Below, in pieces: positions 46,783 through 59,137 of a DNA stretch of 64,000 nucleotides. The notes under the pieces were generated by a model that saw only the letters and a list, made by a program, of their open reading frames with translations, had not been told where the DNA came from and did not search any database. The position numbers were made by a program, and so were the translations under genes. The first letter of the stretch is position 1, and each line of letters opens with the position of its first letter. Source of the DNA: Morchella semilibera (taxonomy: Eukaryota; Ascomycota; Pezizomycetes; Pezizales; Morchellaceae); assembly GCA_009192285.1 (NCBI GenBank), contig WBVU01000017.1, positions 682,001 to 746,000 of the forward strand, given 5' to 3'.

Positions 46783-49700
46783 TCTATGATATGTATATGT
46801 ATATGTATATGTAGATTTGGGGTATGTTGGCGGGTGTTTTTTTTTTTCTTCCTCTTCTAATCTCTATCTCTTTATCTTGGTGGATGTGGCCCCTAAAACC
46901 GCGGAAGCTATTATCGTAGGAGGTATTGATGGGATGGGAAGCTTTCGTGAGGTGAGTGGTAGGATAGCGTAACGTTCGTTCGTTGGGAGGAAAAAAACTA
47001 GTAAGGATATAATGTGAGGATAATTGTACTTTGCACAATGACTTGGGCGGGGGGGATTTGACACTTACAAGCTGGATTGGCTGGAGGGAATAGAAAAAAG
47101 AGAGATGGAGATGATGGGTGAGAGATGAATAAGAATGAGGTGGGAGGGGGGGTAGGAGGGTTGGGTCCTATTGAAGTACTAAATGGTCGAGACAAGAAAT
47201 GTCTCCTCTCCGTTGAGGAAAAGAGAGCTAGCCAGGCCCAACCAACAAAATGATAGGGAATTGTTTTTTGCGGGGCTCTGTTTTACGGCAGGGGTGTGTG
47301 ATGTGTGGTACTACCACCCACCGCTCTAGAGTACTTACTACCACAGTCCCGGAGAAGAAAAAGGAAACACAGTGAAATACTCCGGCTATGGGAATTAGTT
47401 GGTTGGTTGGTACCTTTTTTTTACGTTTTTCTACTCTGCTCTCTTCACTTGCGAAAAGAAAATATAGTCAGAAGTCTACTTGGGGTATCTGCCAGTCTGT
47501 CATAGCTCCTAGATAGGAAACCAACCCCCCCCCTCCCACCAAAAAAGACCTCTCCCAACCAGCCCTCTTTGAGACTTTATTTGTCTCTCTCTTTTACTCA
47601 ACTCTTCCCCCCTTCCTTCTCGAACTCTGCTCTGCTGCACAGCCCAAAAAGCTTTCTGTTGCGCCTGCCCCACCATCAGGAACGGGACTAGGGGCAACAT
47701 GTTGGGGCGAATTCTCGAGAAAAAAAAAACGTTGGGGATTTTCCGCCCATAGTGCAGGAGGGGGAGGGGAAGGAGGGGAGGGGCCGAGGGCCCTGTCGGT
47801 CGATAGGGTCAATCGCGGGTCTTGGCAAAATACTTTCAGGAGCGCTAGTAGCCTAGAGGGATCCGCGTAAAGCACACAAGCTCTACATGTATGTACCAGC
47901 AAGCAAGCAGGCACCCGGAGGAGTAAGGGACCTTTTTTTTTTTTTTTTTCTACCATAGAACACTTGGGGGGGCCGTAAATAAACAACCTCTGTTCGTCCC
48001 TGGATGGCCCGAGATAGCTACGTGGGGTGCGCGATTTGATATCATAGAGTTTTTTTTCTTCTCTTGTATGCATATCACTGCATCAGGGGCAGGCAGGGCA
48101 TCGAGAAACAGAGATGATCTTAATGGGGGATGCTGCTGCTGCTGACGTAAGTAAAACCATGTATTTACATGTATGCAGGCTGCCAAATGTATATGAAGTA
48201 GGACATAGGTAATTCTATTCTATATACACTTCTGCTTGTCGCGGCGCCCGATCCTTCATTTCCTTGGTCTGGTTTGAATTTGTTTTCCTGCTCTTTCTGT
48301 TGGGCAGCCCTGATATCGGTGCGCTGTTGGGAGAATCGCCAATCTCTCTCCCACAGTAGGCAGAGTGCAGTCCGAGATACTTTACATTACATGAGTAATC
48401 ACCATCATACCGAAAAATCGCAGCCGGGTCCTATGCGAATCGGTGCTGACCAGACGCAGAGTAACTACTAAGCGAAACACCAAAATTACCTGGCCCCCCG
48501 GTATGTATGGGTGAGCCGCATCTATTATTCTAGCTGAGGATGTCATCATCATATTCAAGCATCTCGTATCGACTCGAGGTAAAGAAGCATGTAACCTGGT
48601 ACGGTTTCCAATCCGGGGTTCTGGAGATGGATTTCCAGGGACCCAATACCAAGGCGAGGGCGCTCTGACAAGGTTCCTAGTTAGGCTTGTCAGACAGTCT
48701 CATTGGATGAGACAATGCGAGTGATTTCCGGTGATGCGTCTTATGCCAGATCTAAGGCAACCAGGGCTTTGCTATATATATATATATATATCGATATAGG
48801 AGGTCTGGAATCTAGTCTGCCCGGCACTATAGGCTGGAGATACGATACGATCGGGAACCGAGGAGGAGAACTACATACCAAATCGTGTTTCCATACGAGG
48901 GTGGTAGAATGGTAGAGACGATATAGTTTGACACGGAGATCAAATCGAAGTGTAATTTTGACTATCAAACTGCAGAAAAAGGAAGGAGGGAGTGCTAGCT
49001 ATATATACATGTATGTAGCTGTGACCTCTGCCCGATCGATCAGGGCGTCCATCATCCAATGATTATAGAGTGGACATGTAGGCTCTAGAGAACACTAGAC
49101 TCTAGCTGGTAATTACCTTTAATCGTCAGAAATTCAGATACCACTCTCTCCTGCGTTCTCCCACGAGTGTTCTTAATTAACCAGTGACATTGTATAGAAG
49201 GAGTCGACTATTTTCAGATGCGATTACCTTGGTATCCTACGTAACTGTACTGTACCTACTGGAATTATATTACTCTCCTGGTTTCCTTCGCCTTCGATGC
49301 TAGCTAGCTTGCCTGCCAGTGATGTCACGTCAAGCTGCAAGAGCTGTTTCGAGAAATTTCCTTTCAGCACAAGTAGGTGTGCACTTTTTAACTCTATCTG
49401 CCACGGGGAGACAACACAGAATCCAGTCTGCTACTCTGTTCGCTACTCATGATCTTGTTAATACTGGACCTACAAATGTATCAACCCATGTCAGATCTGA
49501 CAAAGCAGACATGGGCCTAACCCGCATTAGGACACCGTCCGTATCTACGGAAAGAGCTTTATTTTACCGCCGCCGATAAGCTCAGCTACCTATCGCAGCT
49601 GATCTACAACATACATGACTTACATGGGCGGCGCATCGAAACAAATGATTGGGCGGCTATCGAAGGTTTGCGGAGGGAGGGAGAAGAAGTCATTCGTTCG

Positions 49701-50361
49701 TCCCTTTCGGTGTCACGCGACAGGTGGTGAGTGGGTTAGGGTTTAGTCTAATAATGCCATTTACTCTCCATGTATTGTGTGCACCTAAATCTCAAGGCTA
49801 TATCTATAGGTCAGAGGAGATGTAGAGCGGGGCAGTTGATATCTATTCTACATAGCTTGTAGCCATGCAGTTTTGAGGACCCAAACCTCCAGCTGCAAAG
49901 AAGGGACGAGAGAGGAGCCCATAGAGATAGAGGCAGACAGACAGGGACAGTCTACAGGGACGGAGAGCCAGGGAGAGACAGTGGGGGAGAGAGCTGAGGT
50001 TTCTTTTTTCGCGGCTTTCCCCGAACCCCTCTCTGTAACTACACACATGTAGATAACAACTAGTCTTGAACATGGAGGTAAATACTGCAGCACATTGTCA
50101 ATAATCATCATCATCTTCTTCTCACCACAGTTTTGTTTATTCGTGCTGGTTACTATCACCTAGAGAGACTCTCGGCCTCGGTCAAATCAATATCGAGAAC
50201 CTCAACTTCACTGTAGAGCTCGGTATTAGTATCGAGCAGATATCACTCACCTCCATCTATATCTTCCCCTCCCTCAGGTACAGCGGAGATCTAACCCTCT
50301 ACCCCACCCATCTGTAACTGCTCCAGCAGCAGCAGCAGCTCTAGCTACTACTCCCAGAACG
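46783..50361. other. Intergenic between ACC1 and the gamma-glutamyltranspeptidase gene
   Basis: These genes are divergent, so both promoters lie here. Nothing coding is supportable in 3.6 kb; a 159-codon minus frame (47594-48073) overlaps homopolymers and looks random. Present are a T-tract near 47932-47949, a (TA)n run at 48773-48791, and TACATGTA at 47884, 48166 and 49006. Confidence 0.6.
48773..48791. repeat. (TA)9 dinucleotide run
   Basis: About nine TA units between GC and TCGATATAGG. Simple non-coding repeat. Confidence 0.85.
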
Positions 50362-51721
50362 ATGAGCGGCCGCCCCCACCCCACCCGTGTCCGCTTCTCG
50401 CCCGAGGTCTCGCGCTCCCAGTCCCCCGACTACTGGGACCCGAGCCCGGAGAGCGACGACTCGCAGCAAGCCATGCTCTCCAAATCCCTACCGTACCCAG
50501 CCATAGCGAGCGCGCGCGGGCGCCGGCGCACCACCAGTACCAGTGGCAGCAGCAGCAGGGTATATAGCGACTATGGCAGCGAGGCGACGTGGATGCGGCT
50601 GCCCATGACCATCTCGCTCGTGGCGGTGCTGATGGTGTTTGCGGTGGGGTTCGGGGTTATATTCTGGGAGAACGAGGCCGGGGGTGGTGAGTGGGTTTCT
50701 TGTCGTCTTTGTTTCTTGTTCGGAGAATGCTGATGCTGCGGTGGACAATATAATAGATGATATCCTCGTCAACGGGCAGCATGGGGTTGTTTCTTCCGAT
50801 GTCGAGGTCTGCTCGGAGATTGGTGTCGACATTTTGAAGAAGGGCGGAAACTCTGTCGATGCGATCATTGGTATGTCCTGACTCTCCTCCACCACGGCCA
50901 ATATAAAATATATATATATACAATATATATATTACCAGCCCAGTAGTTACGGAAGTGGTGGTAGCAGTAGTAGTAGTATTATCAGTAGCTAACCCACAAA
51001 GTACCACCACAGCTACGGGAGTCTGCATCGGCGTCGTCGACTCCTTCTCCAGCGGCATCGGCGGCGGCGGCTTCCTCGTCATCCGCACTAAATATGGTGA
51101 CTCCAAATCCTTCAACTTCCGTGAGATGGCGCCCGGCGCCGCCTCGCGCGACATGTACCACGGCGAGCCCATGGACGCGCGGGTCGGGGGGCTTGCCGTC
51201 GGGATCCCGGGTGAAGTCGACGGGTACGCAACTGCGCACGCCATGTTTGGGAAGCTGCCATGGCACGAGCTGTGGGCGCCGAGCATCGAGCTGTGTCGCG
51301 GGGGCGTCGCAGTGACGCCAAAGCTTGCGTGGCACATACAGAACAAGGCGGCCTTCTTCGAGGCCCACAGAGAGGCGTGGAGCTACCTCTTCTCGGACGA
51401 GACGGGGGAGCTGCTACAGGTGGGGGAGATCATGCGGCGGGAGAGGTATGCGGATACGCTTGAGATCATCGCGGCGGCGGAGGAGGCCCGCGGCCCGGGG
51501 GGCGGCGATACGTATAAGGGTGTGCGTGAGTTCTATAACGGCACTATTGCGACGCAGCTGGCGGGGTTTGTACAGAATAATGGGGGGATTCTGACGGAGG
51601 AGGATTTTGGAAAGTTCTTTACGGTCGTGGAGGAAACGGCGAAGACTATAATTGATGATATGGAGATTATTACTTGTCAGCAGCCCTGCAGGTACGTGTG
51701 CCCTCTTCGTAGGAAATTATA

Positions 51722-51767
<46 letters not shown>

Positions 51768-52754
51768 TTTTATAAAGAGCGTCAGACTAAAATTTATATT
51801 TCATTACCTCAATATATAGTGGACCGGCGCTGATTGAAGGGCTCAATATCGCCGAAGGCCTTAACATGAGAGACCCCCAAGACCCGGTCTCCTACCATTA
51901 TCTGGTAGAGTAAGTACATATCCGCGCCCATATATATATACTAAGGGACAGCACTAATGCTCCCATCTTTCAGAGTCATGAAATGGCTCTCTGCAGGCCG
52001 CACCGAGCTCGGGGATCCCACCGACCCCCTCGTCGCCGCCAACCACCCGCGCATCCACGAGATCACCACCAAACAGTGGGCAGCCTCCGTGCGCGACAAC
52101 ATCTCCAGCACCCAGACGTATCCCTGGTCGCACTACAGGCCCGCCTACGAGCTTCCGGACCCTCAGGGAACCTCGCACATCTCCGTCTTTGATCGGCACG
52201 GCGGTGCAGCCTCCCTTACAACCACCGTGAACCTGTACTTTGGCGCGCTGATCCACGACCCCGTCACCGGCATCGTCCTCAACTCGCAGATGGACGACTT
52301 TTCGATCCCGAGTCGCAACAACGCCTACGACCTCAAGCCAAGCGTCTATAACTATATCCAGCCATTCAAGCGACCGCTGTCGTCGATGGCGCCAACTATT
52401 ATTGTCGAGGGTGACGGTAACGTCGGCCTTGTGGTTGGCGGTAGCGGCGGGAGTAGGATCGTCACGGGCGTGTTTGAGGCGATCGTGAAGACGTATTTTT
52501 GGGGGTGGGATCTGCTGGACACGATCAAGACACCGAGGCTGCACCACCAGCTGATACCAGAGACGGTGAACGCCGAGTGGAATATGGAGGGATGGATCAT
52601 AGAGGGGTTGGAGGAGAGGGGGCATAGCGTGGTGATTGTAGTTGGCGGGGAGACTGCGGGGAGTGTGTTGCAGGCGGTGAAGGGGAAGAGCGACGGGAGG
52701 GTTGAGGGCGTGGCGGATTGGTGGAGGAAGGGAGGGCGGGCGGCGGGGTATTAG
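50362..52754 (+). CDS. ECM38: Gamma-glutamyltranspeptidase, type II membrane-anchored
   Basis: Five exons (50362-50686, 50757-50870, 51013-51691, 51820-51909, 51974-52754) encode 662 residues. A Ser/Arg-rich N-terminal tail of about 78 residues is followed by one hydrophobic segment at about 81-101 (PMTISLVAVLMVFAVGFGVIF), consistent with a type II anchor. The Ntn-hydrolase domain follows: GGNSVDAIIAAT-type start, FSSGIGGGGFLVIR, and the maturation site in GTSHISVFD, where Thr469 is the predicted nucleophile. Then come LTTTVNLYFGA, VLNSQMDDFSIPS, KRPLSSMAPTI and VVGGSGGSRI. The enzyme cleaves the gamma-glutamyl bond of glutathione and its conjugates; in yeast it is vacuolar. The long cytosolic tail is longer than in yeast Ecm38. 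Introns 2 and 3 contain AT-repeat runs. The predicted heavy and light subunits would be about 468 and 194 residues. Confidence 0.93.
51714..51768 (+). repeat. Compound (AT)n-(GA)n microsatellite in an intron
   Basis: An AT-rich run with one interruption, followed by GAGAGAGAGAG, inside the third intron of the gamma-glutamyltranspeptidase gene, just after the GTACGT donor. Likely length-variable among strains. Confidence 0.85.
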
Positions 52755-53849
52755 GAGATGGGGCGGGGCGGGGGCGGGGCGGTCATTGGGTGTATAGTAT
52801 CTAGGACAGACTTGTACTTAGTTTTAGTTAGTTGGCTTGCACGGGTTGCCGGTGTGGTAATGGTTTATGAGATATGTATATTTTCCTATTTTGTGGTGTT
52901 TTGGGGAGGGGTGATTTGGGTATGGATCTGGTTTTCTTCTTCTTATTCTTCCCTCTCTGCTTCAAGCTCTCGTGGGGCGTGGCTAGATCAGGTAGATGAA
53001 CAGACGGATACAAGAGTAGAGATTATATTCTATAGACCTCCACTCATCATGGATGTATGTAGGTATTCATGCTGTCGAGAATTTGGTGTTTTGGGGTTTG
53101 GTGTAGAGATGGGTGCCGTACTTCACGGGATATCACTCGATGACCGCACTCACACACTTACCTAAGTACGCGCATTTATACTTCATACACTCTCACACGG
53201 CTCACTGGCGGTCTCATGTCGACAGCCCCGTAGTGCAGCATCTGACCCAGCTAATGATCTCCTTACCTAACCCGGTACACTTACAGTTACCGATCAATCA
53301 ATGAATCAATCAAACACCTGATCAGACACTCGAGGGGTGCGAGTGATTACTCATGATCAAGACACCGCAGACTCATTTTTATTGCTTAGTTCATTAATTG
53401 CATGCAGCATTTCAGCAATGGCAATATCGCACCACTGGTCCCGCCCCCCCCCCCCCTCTGGGGTAGAACAGTCTTCCTCCCCTCTTCCCCCAGCCTGACA
53501 AAAATAAAAAAAATAAAAAAAAATAAAATAAAAAATAAAAAATAAAAAATAATAATCCGTACGTCCCTCCTCAACCACTGGCCAACCTGGTGCGCTCATT
53601 ATCTCGAGCCTCATCATTCACCAGACAAGCAATAGACTCATTTATTTTGGTGAATATTTGCACACTTGCCCTAAAATTTATTTCTTTAATCTTCCCCTAG
53701 CGTATCAAAAGGCCCAAGTTATGATCAGGACTCGAGAAGGTCAAAGGCCCTGAAGATGTCACAAATAAAAATCAATATCAATATTCTTTAGTCTAATATC
53801 TACAGTGTGCATGTCCCCTTCCCCTCTAATTAGAAATGGAGATCAGAGC
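52755..53849. other. Convergent 3' flanks of the gamma-glutamyltranspeptidase and the unrecognised gene
   Basis: About 1.1 kb without a gene. It holds an A-rich minisatellite of AAAAAT-type units at about 53503-53552 and a C-run near 53443-53456. Confidence 0.6.
53503..53552 (+). repeat. A-rich (AAAAAAT)n minisatellite
   Basis: Imperfect tandem units of four to eight A residues plus T, about fifty bases long, ending in AATAATAATCC. Non-coding. Confidence 0.85.
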
Positions 53850-54862
53850 TCACCTATCCTCATCATCCGTAGTCTCCTCCACCCTCTCCCCCGCCTCTGC
53901 AGCTGGTGCTCCCCCACCCTCTCGAATCATCCTCTCCGCCCTCTTATACAACGCATCGATCCTCTCCCCCCTCTCGCCGTCCCTGAGCGCCCCCACAATC
54001 TCCTCGGCAGCCTGCAACACACTCAGGAGCCTACGGTCACCCATGGACCCCTTCCACACGACCGCATCCACCACGCACGCAGCGCGCTCGAACGCATTCC
54101 CCGGCCCGAAGCCAGCCTCCTCGTCAATCAGCTCGGGCGCCAGGCGCCCGCTGTTGTACGCGGAGATGATGGCCTCGATCAGCACCGACAGGCTCAGCTG
54201 CGAGGCCACGGGGTCGTCGATGCCCCGCGTGATGTCCGTGCGGAGCGTCTGCTTGCAGAAGTTGAAGCACGCGTATAGGCAGGCGCGGTGCGCGTCGGAG
54301 AGGAGGCTGCGCTGCTCGGGCAGCGGAACCGTGGACTCGGCGTGGGAGGTGGAGGAGCCCGTGGAGGAGCGGGGGCGTGCGGGAGGGGGAGGTAACGCGG
54401 GGGGGTGGGGGCCGACGGGGATGGTGGTGGTGGTTGTAGTAGTGGTAGTAGTAGTACGGCTAGAATCAAATAGCAATATCAGCCATCTCTCTCTCCCTCT
54501 CCGTGCTTATCCATAACCAACGGGCCTAAACGGTCAGGAGATTTGCCCTCCTACCTTGCAGCAGTGCGCCCACGCCTCCTCATGTACTTCTTCCGGCGCC
54601 TCGTCTCCAGCCTCGCCCGCCTACGCCGGCGGTACCCCTCCATTAGCGGTATCTCGCCGCCGTCCAGCAGCTGGTAGAAAGTACTCAGCAGCTGCGCGCG
54701 TGTTGTGGGGAACCGCCCAAAGTGCATAACATCCTCGCAGACGTCGTCGAGGATGTCCTTGAATCTTGTGCTGTTGTTGCCGTGGTGGAGGTACCGGGAG
54801 TAGGGGTGGCTCCGGATGCTATTTTTTATGGCGGCCTGGAGGGCCTGTAGCGTGGTGCTCAT
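53850..54862 (-). CDS. Uncharacterised two-exon protein
   Basis: Exon 1 (54862-54555) and exon 2 (54459-53850) join in phase 2 (donor GTAGGA, acceptor TTCTAG) to give 305 residues. I do not recognise the family. Residues 1-75 look folded and helical (ALQAAIKNSIRSHPYSRYL, FKDILDDVCEDVMHFGRFP, LLSTFYQLLDGGEIP). A strongly basic stretch follows, with runs of Arg (YRRRRRARLETRRRKKYMRR), possibly a nuclear-localisation or RNA-binding patch. A Thr-Pro linker with eleven consecutive Thr comes next, then a helical domain (about 165-290: CLYACFNFCKQTL, SLSVLIEAIISAYNSG, LLSVLQAAEEIVGALRDGER). The tail is acidic. The stop overlaps a possible donor (AGGTGAGC), so a further 3' exon cannot be excluded. 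Its start codon is about 0.9 kb from that of SND2, divergent. Confidence 0.7.
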
Positions 54863-55770
54863 GGTGGTGACGATGTTATTATTATGTATGGCATGGCGGG
54901 GGGTAAAGGGGGGGGGGAGGGGGGTTTGTCTGTATTATATATCCACTGCCCACCCCGCCCTGAAAGGGGACGGGGACCGGCAGGGCTGCGGGGTTCCGTC
55001 AAGGATGTGCGCGCGGGAATGACAAAGGCTTGTAGGGAAACAAACAATAAGGGAGAGGGAGAGATTGCTTATTGTGCGTTCAACAAGTGATATTGATAGG
55101 CTTCTTATAGAGAGGATAATTCCATCTAGCATGGCATGCCTTATGTAGTCCCTTCATGTCCGTCCTTTCATTGGACTAATAAAGAGGCACTCTCTCGGTG
55201 GGAAGCTGTGGATTAGTCTCGTATGTATCTATGTTGTAGGTACGATATTATATGCAGGACCATACAAACAATTCGGAAGGATTGACCCCCTCAAACAAAA
55301 TAATAGGTTTGTCCCAGTCCCAGCTTTAATCAATGTATATTATCAAACACCCAGCGGTGTGTGTAAGAAGAGGATATTCGTCTTTCACCCTCAGGTCTGG
55401 ATCACAGCATATCACTCGTCAGACTACCAATGACCCAACCAACCACTTTTTCCCAATACCATCTGCCTCCCTCCACCCCCTCCACTCCCCCCCTCCACCC
55501 CCTTTCTTCCATAGAACTGCACACCAATCAGACGGCAAGAATCGACCGCCCTCCTGCAAACAAAAAAATTCTGACATGTCGTTACCGGAACAACGTATCT
55601 CCGAGTTGTTATGTGGCCTGTGGGGGGTGGACTTACCAAAGACGGCTATTGATTACAATCTGATAAGATAGCACTCTGCTGCTTTTTCTCTCCCTCCCCA
55701 ACAGTTCTCATCATCTCATACACCAGCTCACAAGCTCACAAGCTCACCAAAATACAAAAAACCACACAAA
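54863..55770. other. Shared upstream region of the unrecognised gene and SND2
   Basis: Divergent promoter region of about 0.9 kb. It is pyrimidine-rich before SND2 (55440-55770). Small frames here (for example 55333-55671) are low-complexity and not supported. Confidence 0.6.
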
Positions 55771-56440
55771 ATGGCAAACGTATGTCCCCTCCCCCCTCCT
55801 AGGATCCTCCCATATCTCTCTCGCCACTAACTAATCCAATCTCCCTACTTTAGAAAGCCTCCAAATCCCTCGCCCGCGCCAACGCCAGCGCCCTCACGCG
55901 CACACACACAATCACCGCCTCCCTACACGTCCTCTTCATTCTGTACCGCCTGCTGTACCGCCACGGCTCCTGGCCAAAGTACATCCTCCTGTCGCTGCCC
56001 AGCCTGCTGGTCGAGTACTACCTCGAGCGCCTCGGCCGCCCCACCTACACCGACACGGGCGACCTGCGCTCCCCCGGCGAGGATCTTGACGCAAAGGGCG
56101 TCACCGAGTACCTCTGGGATGTCGTCTACGTGACGTGGGTTGTCCTGGTACTCGTGGGCGTGGCGGGCGAGTGGGCGTGGTGGCTTTGGGTATGTTTCTT
56201 CTCTTCTCTCCCCCCCTCTTTCGCTCGAGGCGGGGACGGACGTGGGCTAACGGAACGGAGGATTAGGCCATTGTCCCGGTGTATGCGGTGTACCTGGCGT
56301 TCTCGACGTACAGCGGCATGAAGGGCATGATGCCCGGGATGCCGCCAGCGGCGCCGGAGGGGCCCCCAAGCACGGCTGGAATGAGCAATCGCCAGAAGAA
56401 GAGCGAGAAGCGTGGTGGACAGAAAATCAGGTACCAGTAA
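55771..56440 (+). CDS. SND2: SRP-independent targeting protein 2 (TMEM208 family)
   Basis: Three exons (55771-55779, 55854-56189, 56267-56440) encode 172 residues. The first exon is only MAN, which explains why no long frame shows. Donors are GTATGT and GTATGT; acceptors are TTTAG and ATTAG, the latter after a GCTAAC branch site. Membrane segments lie at about 20-35 (ITASLHVLFILYRLLY), 42-56 (KYILLSLPSLLVEYY), 98-115 (VVYVTWVVLVLVGVAG) and 116-136. The family signatures LERLGRP, DLDAKGVTEYLWDVVYVTW and a basic C-terminus ending in SNRQKKSEKRGGQK are present. In yeast Snd2 sits in the ER membrane and, with Snd1 and Snd3, inserts tail-anchored and internally anchored proteins that bypass SRP and GET. 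Confidence 0.9.
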
Positions 56441-57172
56441 TTGACTTTCCCAGTGGTGGACTTTTTTTCCCTCTGTTTTTTGCCTATCTCCTTTTTTTTA
56501 AAAAAAAAATAATTATACTATTGTTCTGGCGTGTGGGGGTGTAGTTAATAATATACCATTCTAGAAATAATCTGGATGATAATGCGATACATGAGATGAG
56601 TAATACGGAAAGCTTTAGAGTCAATAGTAATTTTCATGCCCTGAATTGCGCAATTATAACGTAATGTGCAGTGTAGAATGTATAGCATCACATATACACA
56701 CAATATGTAATGGCCATAGACCATAGGCCACAAGCGGTCTCTCCCACCGGCTTTTCAGGGTCTACCGGAACCCCACCTTTTTGTTTGAGGAATGAAAGGG
56801 CTCGGAGGCGCACGCACAAACTCTTGGATAGTGACAGCGAACAGTGCGCAGGCAGGAGGTTTTCATATCCAGGCATCCATTCAAACTAGCCAATTACACG
56901 AAATACAGAACAGCAAAAGAACACCACCCCGCACCCCCCAAGTAGCCAGTAACAAGAAAGGATAGGACAAACATTGTCAAGAAAACAAAGGCTCCGACTT
57001 TATCATTGTCTTTTCAATAACTCTCATTTTAAGAGCGCAAGAAAAGAAGGAACTACTAGACAAATACAAGAGGCCATTATTCGCAATTGATTTATGAGAT
57101 AATGAGGACAACTACAACTGGTGGTACATGAAGAAAAAAAGGTAGAAACCGGTCCTAATTTCCTTTGGTTGT
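56441..57172. other. Convergent 3' flanks of SND2 and histone H4
   Basis: About 730 bp with no supportable gene; AT-rich near 56490-56740. It presumably contains both 3' untranslated regions. Confidence 0.6.
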
Positions 57173-57785
<613 letters not shown>

Positions 57786-59137
57786 GATGAATGTAAGTTA
57801 GTTGAAGCTTGTACTACGTTAAAAGCAGTTTTTGTTGTCAAAAAAGACGCGTTGATGATCGTAGGGTTGGTGATGAGTTATCGTGTGTCGTTGGGCGTAG
57901 TAAGAAGAAAAGGGAAGAAGAAAGGGAACAGTTAAGAGGGAAGGTATTAGGGTATTTATACTTGTCTTTTAGGGCATGGCCAGATCAACGGGGTACGAGG
58001 ACAGCGCAGGCGAAAAAGAATGGGAGAGGCAGGAAGGGAGAAACCGCATGACAACGGGCCTGCCCTCGCCGAAAAAAACCACCCTACAAACCCCCCTTGA
58101 ATCTTGCTCACTTTTCCCAAGAATATTTGTATGGGTTTTTTGGCCCAAAATCCGTCTGTTTGGCTTTGCCTTGGCCCGGCTGAGTCAGAAAACCACACCT
58201 TAATTCTGGAGCGCAACAACCTCCACACGACAATAGCATGCAACATCAAAAGTAGAGCACCGAACATTATCTTACGAAATTTTTCTTTAGAATAAGTTCG
58301 ATAGCCGTGTTTAATCCTACGCTCAATTCACGAGGCTTCTCAAACCCCATTAGGGGGGGGGGGCGGAAAGAGTTCTATTAGTCAACTGCCTAACATGAAC
58401 TTGCGAGAGTTTCCTACCCGACCATAGGATCAATGGTGCATCATGGACAATCGCATACTATCGTGGAGAACCGCAAGAGTTATCCGGTATTATTTTGGCT
58501 TCGATTCTATTGAGCGAGTTTGTCTGCGGGGTATTAAAACTCTCTCAATAGGAGGGTCTCCCCGACCTAAGGTTCAAGACAGATACACCGCATACTGGTC
58601 GACCATATCACACCACTATGTCTTTTGCAATAGATATGTACTCACGTATTAATTAAGTCCTGAGAATTCTTGGTAGCAACGGGCTCACAAAATTTCTCAG
58701 GACTTAATTAACGCCAGTACATGTGACTAAATTTCTGGATCCTCAATTCACAGACAAGGCTGCACAAACCAGCTTTGCTCGGTCAAAGCACCTATGTATA
58801 TGGATGATCTTAGCCGTGTCCCTCGATCACCCCATAGTAACCCCAAACGTCTTAATATTTAATTTATATAAATTCTATTCTAAGGTATCCTATGATATTC
58901 CCCCATTTTCTACCGCCTCTACTATCTATAAAATAAATTATGATTCTTGAACGAGAAGAAAGACCTGGCTTCTTAGGGGCCTTTGTGTCCGGCAATACAC
59001 ATTCAGTGTGCTTATACCAATCCCTACAGTGCATCCTTATTTATCCTCGCCATCAATTACAATATCCGACGACCTGTATGTTACTGGTTCCTGCTTGCTC
59101 GCTCTGGACTCATTCCTGAATCTTGAAACACAGTCCA
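57786..59137. other. Intergenic between H4 and GIG1
   Basis: About 1.35 kb upstream of H4 and downstream of GIG1. Two small plus-strand frames (69 and 75 codons at 58443 and 58723) are unlike anything known. A strong inverted repeat at 58649-58711 lies between them. Confidence 0.55.
58649..58711. repeat. Perfect 18-bp inverted repeat
   Basis: The left arm TTAATTAAGTCCTGAGAA (58649-58666) is repeated exactly, inverted, at 58694-58711, with a 27-base spacer. The outer ends are TTAATTAA on both sides. It could form a stable hairpin or be a very small inverted-repeat element. No flanking direct repeat of the TA or 8-bp type is clear to me. Confidence 0.8.

Noticed and set aside
47594-48073. 159-codon minus-strand frame upstream of ACC1
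   Set aside because: Runs through T and G/C homopolymers (poly-Lys, poly-Pro) and resembles no protein.
58443-58950. Two short plus-strand frames between H4 and GIG1
   Set aside because: 69 and 75 codons, no family, interrupted by the inverted repeat, no shared splice model.
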